Positions 6,662 through 12,914 of a stretch of 12,914 bases of DNA are shown here, one piece after another. The stretch covers positions 1 through 12,914 of the forward strand of contig JASLJC010000008.1 in assembly GCA_030152585.1 (NCBI GenBank), written 5' to 3'. The stretch comes from Savagea sp. Its GTDB lineage: Bacteria; Bacillota; Bacilli; Bacillales_A; Planococcaceae. Under the pieces are notes generated by a model. It saw only the letters and a list, made by a program, of their open reading frames with translations. It ran no database searches and was not told where the DNA came from. The translations under genes and the position numbers were made by a program. How positions within the stretch are numbered: position 1 is the first letter of the stretch; each line of letters opens with the position of its first letter.

Positions 6662-6678
6662 TCCTGTGAAGGTCCTGT
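6662..6678. repeat. Short direct repeat TCCTGT x2 upstream of flgE
   Basis: The hexamer TCCTGT occurs at 6662-6667 and 6673-6678. The copies are 11 bp apart start to start, about one helical turn, and lie just upstream of the sigma-D-like -10 sequence. The spacing is compatible with a side-by-side regulator site, but six-base repeats arise easily by chance. Confidence 0.2.
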
Positions 6679-7068
6679 CTAGTTTAAAACGATTGTACCG
6701 TCAATATTTGTAAATATTTGATCTTGTGCTTCTTCTCGCCCCATCGCTGTAATCACAGTATGATTTTTTGCACTGACGATCATCGCTACGTCTGGTGTTA
6801 AAACGAGGGAATCGTTGACACCTTTTTGACGCGCTTCATCTACTTTATGTTCAATTCGTTCCCACATCCCGGGAGAAATGTGAAGAGCTCGTGTCGCTAA
6901 CCTTTTTGCTGCATGTTTACTCACCTTTAATTGCGACATCGATTCTATTTGATGACGTAACTCTTCTTTGAACGACCGCATCTGTTGCTCTTTAACGACG
7001 GAAGTCGGCGGTGCTTTTTGAACAACTGTATTCGTATTGGATGGAATGCGATGCCACTGAATATTCAT
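6679..7068 (-). CDS. Small conserved flagellar operon protein (TIGR02530 type)
   Basis: This 129-residue protein of unknown molecular function matches what I recall of the TIGR02530 flagellar operon protein family, found next to flgD and hook genes. Visible features are an N-terminal polar region with FKEEL (residues 33-37) and a helical core, LKVSKHAAKRLATRALHISP (47-66). MWERIEHKVDEARQKGVNDSLVL and a C-terminal beta-rich part with VAMIVSAKNHTVITAM follow. It has no signal peptide or membrane segment, so it is probably cytoplasmic or exported by the flagellar system. I chose ATG 7068 because AGGTGA (7083-7078), overlapping the flgD stop, is 9 nt upstream; GTG codons at 7077 and 7071 are in frame but worse spaced. 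Its position between hook cap and hook suggests a role in hook assembly, which is inference. Confidence 0.85.
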   Translation of the reverse strand: MNIQWHRIPSNTNTVVQKAPPTSVVKEQQMRSFKEELRHQIESMSQLKVSKHAAKRLATRALHISPGMWERIEHKVDEARQKGVNDSLVLTPDVAMIVSAKNHTVITAMGREEAQDQIFTNIDGTIVLN

Positions 7069-7081
7069 CACAACCACTCAC

Positions 7082-7750
7082 CTACTTCATAATTGCTACA
7101 AAATCAGTTTCTCGAATTTCTTCACCATTTGATAACACATATGTTACATGGCCATCTTTCAACTTAACAGATTCGACAGTAGAAGTTATTTCTTCATCAT
7201 CTGACAGATAAGTAACAGAACGACCGATTAACATACTAGCATTAACAAGACTGTTGCCGCCAGACTGTGTTTGACTGCCGATAATTTCTGATATATTTCC
7301 TGGTGTAATCTCTTTTCCTGTATCTAATGTAAAGACGACACTTCCATTTACAAAGCGTACAGATTCAATTGTGTTTTTACCTTCTTCAATAATTGGTTTT
7401 CCATTTTCGTCCACATCGTCTGTTAATTCGTGCCATTGAATCGTTTTCCCAACAAATTGATTGTATTGAATTAACTGTGTTTCACTTTGAGCTTCAGCGA
7501 ACTTTTCAAATGCCATTGCTAAGTTCATCGTCTGTTCTAAAGCAGAGAATTGTGCCATCTGTGCGATAAATTCATTATCTTTCATCGGATTCGTCGGATC
7601 TTGATTTTGTAATTGAGCGATTAAAATTTTCATAAACGCGTCTTTTCCCATCGAATCCGGTCCCGTCACACGTTGGTCACGCTTTTTATTCATCAAATAC
7701 ATGTCCTCTGTAATCGGATTTTGTTCACCCGAAATGTTATTCGTTGGCAT
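7082..7750 (-). CDS. flgD: FlgD, flagellar hook cap/assembly scaffold protein
   Basis: FlgD caps the growing hook and is needed for FlgE polymerisation. The diagnostic N-terminal segment is MGKDAFMKILIAQLQNQDPTNPM followed by EFIAQMAQFSALEQ (about residues 34-73). The C-terminal part carries two similar beta modules, about residues 99-157 (VGKTIQW ... IESVRFVNGSVVFTLDTGKEI) and 173-220 (IGRSVTY ... VESVKLKDGHVTYVLSNGEEI), in place of the long FlgD/Ig-like region of enteric proteins. GAGGAGG lies about 9 nt before the ATG, inside fliK, with a 14-nt overlap. At 222 residues it is longer than short single-module Bacillus FlgD proteins as I remember them. Confidence 0.95.
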   Translation of the reverse strand: MPTNNISGEQNPITEDMYLMNKKRDQRVTGPDSMGKDAFMKILIAQLQNQDPTNPMKDNEFIAQMAQFSALEQTMNLAMAFEKFAEAQSETQLIQYNQFVGKTIQWHELTDDVDENGKPIIEEGKNTIESVRFVNGSVVFTLDTGKEITPGNISEIIGSQTQSGGNSLVNASMLIGRSVTYLSDDEEITSTVESVKLKDGHVTYVLSNGEEIRETDFVAIMK

Positions 7751-9026
7751 AGCGATCGACCTCCTCTAATTGGGCTAAAAACTCATCGAAAGACAATTCT
7801 TCCTCATCGTCTGACTGTTTGTCTTTTTCATTCTTACCTTGTTGGAATGCTTGACGTTGTTGTTGGAACATCTGTTCACGTTCTTGACGTGGTGTTTCTT
7901 GCAACATTTGAACGATTTCAATTCGTTCAACTTGTGTATGCTGACCTAATTCTTGACGTAATTGGTGCATTTGACGTTCTAACAAGTCTTTTGTCATAGC
8001 GACAGATGCTAAAATACGGGCTGTTAACATTCCTTTGTTTTCTTGTAATTCAATTCGAATTTGACCGAGTTGTTCTGGATAAACTTGAACAGTAATTCGA
8101 TTCATACCGCCTACACGTCCGAAGTTTGCTCGTTTCATCATCGATTGTAACTCTTGAATCATCTTTTCAGCACGACTGCCTTCTGGTACATTCGTTAAAT
8201 TCAATTGAAAACGTTGTTGAACGAGGTCTGGTTGCCCTTCTTTGGCACTTAATGTTGCAGAACTATTCGTCATCGATTCTACTTTCATTTGCGAAGCTCG
8301 ATTTTGTTCCGTAACGAGTTGTTCTCGCTGTTGTATTTGCTGTAATAATTGATTCGTTTTTGAACTTTCTAATGAGTGTGTTGACGTTTTTTGCACGATT
8401 TGGGCTAAGTGCTCTGGCTTCAAATCTGATAATTGACGCGTTAAATTTTGCATGCTTTCCAATAACTTTTCATGTATTGGTAATTGATCTACTTTTTGTA
8501 AGCCTTCTTGTAACAATCGATGTAAAACGGTTATACTCGTTAGTTGCTCTCTCGTGACTCGTTGCGATCCTTCTAACAAAATCACTTCTTCTGCTAATTG
8601 TTGAAGTGCTACTACTTTTTCCGTATCTGTAAACGAGACATTTTCAAGCTTCTCAAACATCTCTTGTAATAAAACCTCAATTGATTCAAACATTTCAGTT
8701 TCTTCTAAAGTTTGAATGAGATCATTTAAGTTATACATGTACGGCATGTTTTGCAAGATGTCTGTAATTTCTACAAATTCTTCTTCTGTTACGAGTTGTT
8801 GAAGTAATTGATGTAATTCTTCTTTCGTTTGTACTTGCATCGCTTCTTCAGTTAACTTTTGTAAAGGGTTTGTTTCCTGCTTAGCAACAGCTTTTGGATT
8901 GTTTTGTTGACTAATTTTAGAAAATACATCTCCAAATTTAGATTGTTGATTTATTTTCGCCACTGATTTTGATACATTACCTACACTCATTTTCGGTGCT
9001 TGTTGCACCATAACGTTCACGTTCAT
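7737..9026 (-). CDS. fliK: FliK, flagellar hook-length control protein
   Basis: FliK is the secreted molecular ruler that triggers the FlhB substrate switch when the hook is complete. The 429-residue protein has a hydrophilic, Gln/Glu-rich N-terminal two thirds without strong domain signals, as is usual for FliK. A C-terminal hook-length control domain spans about residues 309-372 (RITVQVYPEQLGQIRIEL, then GMLTARILASVAMTKDLLE and LRQELG). The tail is Gln-rich and acidic. ATG 9026 is preferred because GGGAGGTGA lies about 5 nt upstream; the TTG at 9044 in the same frame has no site. The gene starts 19 nt after motE and its end overlaps flgD. Confidence 0.92.
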   Translation of the reverse strand: MNVNVMVQQAPKMSVGNVSKSVAKINQQSKFGDVFSKISQQNNPKAVAKQETNPLQKLTEEAMQVQTKEELHQLLQQLVTEEEFVEITDILQNMPYMYNLNDLIQTLEETEMFESIEVLLQEMFEKLENVSFTDTEKVVALQQLAEEVILLEGSQRVTREQLTSITVLHRLLQEGLQKVDQLPIHEKLLESMQNLTRQLSDLKPEHLAQIVQKTSTHSLESSKTNQLLQQIQQREQLVTEQNRASQMKVESMTNSSATLSAKEGQPDLVQQRFQLNLTNVPEGSRAEKMIQELQSMMKRANFGRVGGMNRITVQVYPEQLGQIRIELQENKGMLTARILASVAMTKDLLERQMHQLRQELGQHTQVERIEIVQMLQETPRQEREQMFQQQRQAFQQGKNEKDKQSDDEEELSFDEFLAQLEEVDRYANE

Positions 9027-9045
9027 ATTTTCACCTCCCTTCAAA

Positions 9046-9636
9046 TTATTTCGTCATTAACGCTGTATATTTTGCTGCTTGTTCCGGTTCCATTTTTTCT
9101 AAAATAGATGCTACCGTATCAGCTTTCATATTTTTTAAAATTTGAAGTGTTTGAGCATCTTCCATTTTCACTAAAATGTCAGCAGCTTTTTGAGAGGACA
9201 TCGTCTCATACGTTCGTACGATATCTTTTAAGTCTTTTTTAGAACCTTCTGATTCTACTACTTCATTTTTCGACTTTTCTTCTTCTAATTTCTTCTCTTC
9301 TTCTATTTTATCATTTTCTTCTTCTAATTTCGCAATTTCTTCTTTTAATTTTTCAATTTGTCGTTCTTGTTCTTGATAATCCGCTTGTAATTCAACATAC
9401 GCCTCTTCATCGATACCGTGCGTCGGACCATCTTCTGTTTTCGTAATCGGGGCAATCGCTTTTTTAGCATAGTCAAATACATTTACATCTGCTACTTTGG
9501 CGACGATGAGTAACACAGCCGCTACGAATAAAAGTGGAACGATGACCCATAACAAGAGCTTCGTTAAACTAGAAGTTTTTTTCTCTTCTTCTATTTCTTC
9601 TACTTCATTATTTTTTTCGTTCGTATCTTTCGCCAT
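9046..9636 (-). CDS. MotE/YlxF-like membrane-anchored coiled-coil flagellar protein
   Basis: This 196-residue protein occupies the slot of B. subtilis ylxF. It has an acidic cytoplasmic N-terminus (NEVEEIEEEKK), one membrane helix (about residues 27-48), and a charged coiled coil (about 76-125, runs of EEEK/EKLKEE). The C-terminal helical region (about 135-196) carries MSSQKAADILVKM and ASILEKMEPEQAAKYTALM, the repeat pattern of the MgtE N-terminal/MotE (magnesium transporter-like) domain. MotE proteins in other bacteria are reported as chaperones of the MotC motor protein; a role here is unproven. ATG 9636 is chosen because AAGGATGGTGA, which contains the fliJ stop, precedes it. The longer frame to 9687 only reads back into fliJ. 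Confidence 0.85.
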   Translation of the reverse strand: MAKDTNEKNNEVEEIEEEKKTSSLTKLLLWVIVPLLFVAAVLLIVAKVADVNVFDYAKKAIAPITKTEDGPTHGIDEEAYVELQADYQEQERQIEKLKEEIAKLEEENDKIEEEKKLEEEKSKNEVVESEGSKKDLKDIVRTYETMSSQKAADILVKMEDAQTLQILKNMKADTVASILEKMEPEQAAKYTALMTK

Positions 9637-9640
9637 ACGA

Positions 9641-10093
9641 TCACCATCCTTGTTCTTTACGACTAAATTGAATTGTAGAAATTTCATCTAATTGCGCAGC
9701 TTCGATATGTTTTAGCTCTTCTTTATAACGTTCATAGTCTTTTTCTTTCATTTTTTCATACTTTTTTACTTCAATCGTATCTTCTAAAAGTCGCTCTTCA
9801 AACCAATCCATTTTAGCACGTGACTGGACGACTTCTTTTTGAACGATAGCGATTTGCTCTTCTAAATATTTCAAGTATCGAGTATGATGATGAATCGCTT
9901 CAATAGAAAAACCTTCTTGCATTTCAACGGCTTGTTGCGCAATTAAATTTTCTTTTTCTTTTAATAGGTGATAAAGGCGTGTTGCATCTTTCTCAAACTG
10001 CTCCACAGCCTGTTGATAGACACTTTCTGTTTCTTGCTTTTTACGTTCTTGAAAATCTTTAATATGTTCAAAGCGATAAGCGAAAGGTTTCAC
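9641..10093 (-). CDS. fliJ: FliJ, flagellar export chaperone/ATPase stalk protein
   Basis: FliJ is the coiled-coil stalk inserted into the FliI ATPase ring; it couples ATPase activity to export and cycles chaperones. The 150-residue product is almost wholly alpha-helical and charged. It opens with FAYRFEHIKDFQERKKQETE, the usual FliJ start, and contains long heptad-like stretches such as YLKYLEEQIAIVQKEVVQ. The start is GTG at 10093, which overlaps the fliI stop as GTGA. GGGAGGG lies about 8 nt upstream, within the last codons of fliI. Sequence similarity in this family is low, so the call rests on length, helical character, the N-terminal pattern and its place after fliI. Confidence 0.92.
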   Translation of the reverse strand: MKPFAYRFEHIKDFQERKKQETESVYQQAVEQFEKDATRLYHLLKEKENLIAQQAVEMQEGFSIEAIHHHTRYLKYLEEQIAIVQKEVVQSRAKMDWFEERLLEDTIEVKKYEKMKEKDYERYKEELKHIEAAQLDEISTIQFSRKEQGW

Positions 10094-11424
10094 ATCTTAT
10101 TCCCTCCCGATGCAAGCTCAATTAATTCTTGAATCGTTTCTTCTGCTGAAATATCGTCTAAAAAACCTTGCTTTAAAAAGTTAGTAATGAGCGGCTCGTA
10201 TTCAATTGCTTGATCAATTTCAGGAGATGTCCCCTTTTTATACGCACCGATATTAATTAAATCTTCAGATTCTGCATATTTATAATACAGTTGGCGCAAC
10301 TTATTTGCTGCCTCAACATGTTCCGGCTCTGCGATATGATTCATGAGACGACTTACACTTTTTAGTACATTAATCGCCGGATATTGACCTTTATTAGCTA
10401 ATGCACGATCTAATACGATGTGACCATCTAAAATACCGCGAACAGCATCTGCAATCGGTTCATTCATGTCGTCTCCATCTACAAGAACGGTATAAAAAGC
10501 AGTAATCGTTCCATTTTCATTCGTACCGGTTCGCTCTAGCAATTTCGGTAAAATAGCGAAAACAGAAGGTGTGTATCCTCTTGTCGCTGGTGGTTCTCCA
10601 ACAGCTAAACCTATTTCACGCTGGGCCATTGCTACACGTGTAACAGAATCCATCATGAGCATGACATTTTTTCCTTTATCCCGGAAATATTCTGCAATTG
10701 CAGTTGCAGTAAATGCCCCTTTAATTCGCATAAGGGCTGGCTCATCAGATGTCGCTGCTACAACAATCGTTTTTTTCAACCCTTCTGGTCCTAAATCTCG
10801 CTCGATAAATTCACGAACTTCACGACCACGTTCTCCTATTAATGCAATGACGTTTATATCCGCCTCTGTGTTTCGAGCAATCATACCGAGTAATGTACTT
10901 TTCCCTACTCCGGACCCTGCAAATATACCGACACGTTGACCACTTCCGACAGTCAACATGCCATCAATTGCTTTCACACCGACCGATAATTTATCATTAA
11001 TTGGGGGACGACGTAAGGCATTCGGTGGATCTTGTTCCGTTCGAACGGTTTGTAATCCTTTTGGTAAAGGACTACCATCAATCGGACGGCCTAAAGAGTC
11101 TAATACTTGGCCTATCAAATTTGCACCAACTTGAACCTCTAACGGCTTTCCGGTTCCTTCTACAAGACATCCTGATGCAATTTCTTGAATATCTGTATAG
11201 GGCATTAAAATAACTCGTTCTTCTTTAAATCCTACAACTTCTGCTAATATATACGACTGCTCTTCTTCTTCAGAACGGTTTAACCAGATATAACAAATAT
11301 CACCGACAGAGCTAGCCGGACCTGCTGATTCAATCATTAGTCCAACGACTCGAACAACTCGACCATATTTTTTAAAAGTTTCAATTTTCGGAATAAGTGG
11401 CAATAAATCTACTGCTTTTTTCAC
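10090..11424 (-). CDS. fliI: FliI, flagellum-specific export ATPase
   Basis: FliI is the F1-beta-like hexameric ATPase that energises flagellar type III export at the cytoplasmic base. The 444-residue protein shows an N-terminal beta-barrel domain (YGRVVRVVGLMIESAGP) and Walker A at about residues 169-177 (AGSGVGKST). The catalytic-glutamate region IGERGREVREF (about 196-206) and Walker B ending in D259 (VMLMMDS) follow. The family signature PSVFAILPKLLERTG and the C-terminal helical domain complete it. The start is GTG at 11424, forming a GTGA overlap with the fliH stop; GGGGATGA upstream is a modest ribosome binding site. FliH upstream is its regulator and FliJ downstream its stalk. Confidence 0.98.
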   Translation of the reverse strand: MKKAVDLLPLIPKIETFKKYGRVVRVVGLMIESAGPASSVGDICYIWLNRSEEEEQSYILAEVVGFKEERVILMPYTDIQEIASGCLVEGTGKPLEVQVGANLIGQVLDSLGRPIDGSPLPKGLQTVRTEQDPPNALRRPPINDKLSVGVKAIDGMLTVGSGQRVGIFAGSGVGKSTLLGMIARNTEADINVIALIGERGREVREFIERDLGPEGLKKTIVVAATSDEPALMRIKGAFTATAIAEYFRDKGKNVMLMMDSVTRVAMAQREIGLAVGEPPATRGYTPSVFAILPKLLERTGTNENGTITAFYTVLVDGDDMNEPIADAVRGILDGHIVLDRALANKGQYPAINVLKSVSRLMNHIAEPEHVEAANKLRQLYYKYAESEDLINIGAYKKGTSPEIDQAIEYEPLITNFLKQGFLDDISAEETIQELIELASGGNKM

Positions 11425-12224
11425 GACTCATCCCCACTCTCTAAAATAGAAACGAGTGTATTTTTCAACTCTTTTAATTGTGTGTCGATCGTTACTTCGA
11501 TTCGTCCATGATTCGTTTCGACATAACATTCTGTCGCTTCAAAATCTTCATTTGCAAAAATTAAAAAAGGAATGTCAGGTGGAAATAGTGTTTCAAGTTC
11601 ATCACGATTTTGAGAAACGAGATCAAAATATTTCGGTGAAATATATAATTTAATTTCTTCTGTTTCACGCGCTTCTTTAATTGCACGTTTCACGATCGCT
11701 AAATATGTTTCTTCGTCCCCTTTTAACTCTGCACCGATAATTCGCCGTGCTGTCGCCATTGCTAAATCTAAAATAACTCGTTCTTGTGCTGCAATATGAG
11801 CGTCTCCGTTTTGTTTGGATAATCGGGCAATTTCATTTGCACGTTCGATTTGCTCTTGCATCGCTTTTTGCGCTTCTGCAAATCCTTCATTTTGTCCTTT
11901 TTGAAAACCTTCTGCATAGGCTTCTTTTTGCAATTGTTCTTTTTCTGTCAACCATGATTGACGACTATTTTCTACTTCTTCTAACGCACGTCGTCGTTCG
12001 TTTTCAATTTGAGCGATCCGTTCATTCACTTCTCGTTCACGTCGAACGATTGTATTTTCTTTTTCACTCAATTGTTGTTCTTTTACTGCATAAGGATCAA
12101 TCTCTCGACCCTCTTCTTCTACTTCCTCAACAGTCGGAAAGGTACGAACTTCAATCGTTCGCACCCCTTCCTTTTCTATCGGTTCATACTGGCGGCGTCT
12201 GAAAATATTAGACAATGACGTCAT
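11421..12224 (-). CDS. fliH: FliH, flagellar export ATPase regulator/peripheral stalk
   Basis: FliH dimerises, binds the FliI N-terminus and links the ATPase to the C-ring. The 267-residue product begins MTSLSNIFRRRQYEP. It has a long charged coiled coil (about residues 48-150, including NERIAQIENERRRALEEVE and GFQKGQNEGFAEAQKAMQE) and a C-terminal domain resembling the V-ATPase E subunit (RVILDLAMATARRIIGAEL to the end). The ATG at 12224 is chosen because GGTGGAGGAG directly precedes it and the N-terminus fits Bacillus FliH. The frame is open to 12260 without a good start. It overlaps the fliG 3' end by 17 nt and shares GTGA with fliI. Confidence 0.94.
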   Translation of the reverse strand: MTSLSNIFRRRQYEPIEKEGVRTIEVRTFPTVEEVEEEGREIDPYAVKEQQLSEKENTIVRREREVNERIAQIENERRRALEEVENSRQSWLTEKEQLQKEAYAEGFQKGQNEGFAEAQKAMQEQIERANEIARLSKQNGDAHIAAQERVILDLAMATARRIIGAELKGDEETYLAIVKRAIKEARETEEIKLYISPKYFDLVSQNRDELETLFPPDIPFLIFANEDFEATECYVETNHGRIEVTIDTQLKELKNTLVSILESGDES

Positions 12225-12914
12225 CTCCTCCACCACGGGCAATAATAATTTCACCTGCATCTTCTAAACGACGAATCGTTCCGACAATACGTGTTTGCGC
12301 TTCTTCTACATCACGTAAACGAACAGGTCCCATTACTTCCATCTCATCTTGCATCGTTTCTGCCATACGTGAAGACATGTTACTAAATAAAATCTCTTTT
12401 ACTTCTTCACTTGATGCCTTCATTGCTAAAATGAGATCTTCATTTTCACAATCTCGAATAATACGTTGAATTGAGCGATTATCAAGCGTAACGATGTCTT
12501 CGAATACGAACATACGTTGACGGATATCTTCAGCAAGTTCTGGATCTTGAATTTCAAGCGTATCGAGAATTGTTTTTTCTGTCGTACGGTCGACACCATT
12601 TAACACTTCTACGACAGCGTCCACTCCACCTGTCTCTGTAAAGTCTTGAGTGACAGTTGATGATAATTTACGTTCTAACACCGATTCAATTTCGCTAATA
12701 ACTTCTGGAGATGTTGATTCCATCGTCGCAATACGTTTTGCAATATCGGCTTGAACATCTTGCGGTAAAGAAGATAAAATCATTCCCGCTTGTTCTGGCT
12801 CTAAATACGATAAAATTAACGCTATCGTTTGTGGGTGCTCATTTTGAATAAAGTTTAATACTTGGCCTGGATCTGCTCGACGTGCAAAATCAAACGGACG
12901 AACTTGTAAAGAAG
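12208..12914 (-). CDS. fliG: FliG, flagellar motor switch/rotor protein, C-terminal part
   Basis: FliG forms the rotor ring that interacts with stators to generate torque. The reading frame is open to the right edge, so about 100 N-terminal residues (of a usual ~335-340) are outside. The visible 234 residues start SLQVRPFDFARRADPGQVLNF, followed by the EHPQTIALILSYLEP motif. The middle and C-terminal domains follow: GGVDAVVEVLNGVDR, then RQRMFVFEDIVTLDNRSIQR, which carries the charged torque-helix region, then the acidic/basic C-terminus and MGPVRLRDVEEAQTRIVG. The ATG at 12783 is internal, not the start. The stop at 12208 lies inside the fliH coding start. Confidence 0.97.
   Translation of the reverse strand, partial: SLQVRPFDFARRADPGQVLNFIQNEHPQTIALILSYLEPEQAGMILSSLPQDVQADIAKRIATMESTSPEVISEIESVLERKLSSTVTQDFTETGGVDAVVEVLNGVDRTTEKTILDTLEIQDPELAEDIRQRMFVFEDIVTLDNRSIQRIIRDCENEDLILAMKASSEEVKEILFSNMSSRMAETMQDEMEVMGPVRLRDVEEAQTRIVGTIRRLEDAGEIIIARGGGDDVIV

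Noticed and set aside
6615..6662. 15-codon minus-strand ORF (MSPFADRQTQKININ) in the flgE leader
   Set aside because: No usable ribosome binding site, AT-rich tail, no conserved features; a stretch this short is expected by chance.
11786..12202. 138-codon plus-strand Leu/Phe-rich frame opposite fliH
   Set aside because: Antisense of the Glu/Arg-rich coiled coil of FliH, which naturally yields Leu/Phe/Ser codons on the other strand.
12208..12783. Complete small gene beginning at ATG 12783
   Set aside because: The frame continues upstream to the window edge with typical FliG sequence (EHPQ region), so this ATG is an internal methionine of FliG.

Overview
The window is an internal segment of a Bacillus-type fla/che operon. 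Every supported gene lies on the minus strand, so transcription runs from high to low coordinates. The gene order fliG-fliH-fliI-fliJ-motE/ylxF-fliK-flgD-(TIGR02530-type gene)-flgE-swrD-fliL-fliM-fliY-cheY-fliO-fliP-fliQ-fliR-flhB is the Bacillaceae order. Several proteins (FliP, FlgE, FliM, CheY, FliY) closely resemble what I recall of the Bacillus subtilis proteins. The low GC content, strong AGGAGG-type ribosome binding sites, FliY with its CheC-like domains, and SwrD all point to a Bacillaceae Firmicute. I cannot name the species.

Layout, in transcription order. fliG enters at the right edge without its N-terminus (rotor/switch). fliH, fliI and fliJ encode the export ATPase complex. A MotE/YlxF-like membrane coiled-coil protein follows, then fliK (hook length), flgD (hook cap) and a small conserved flagellar-operon gene of unknown function. 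Next come flgE (hook), swrD and fliL (motor power and stator-associated), and fliM and fliY (C-ring switch, CheY-P binding and dephosphorylation). cheY (response regulator) and fliO, fliP, fliQ and fliR (export gate) follow. The first 15 codons of flhB leave the window at the left edge.

The genes are packed tightly. Most junctions overlap by a few bases or are separated by fewer than 35 nt, consistent with one polycistronic mRNA and translational coupling. No gap exceeds 81 nt, and I see no terminator, mobile element, RNA gene or CRISPR array. The two largest gaps hold the least ordinary signals. Ahead of swrD, the only Shine-Dalgarno-like sequence is 37 nt from the start codon, with a GC-rich hairpin between them and an in-frame 16-codon mini-ORF ending exactly at the swrD ATG. 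Ahead of flgE there is a sigma-D-like -10 element with a weak -35.

I found no previously undescribed system. The findings are second-look points inside an otherwise classical flagellar operon: the swrD leader, a possible internal flgE promoter, a duplicated FlgD C-terminal module, an unusually Pro/Gln-rich FliY linker, and two conserved operon genes whose roles in Firmicutes are poorly understood.
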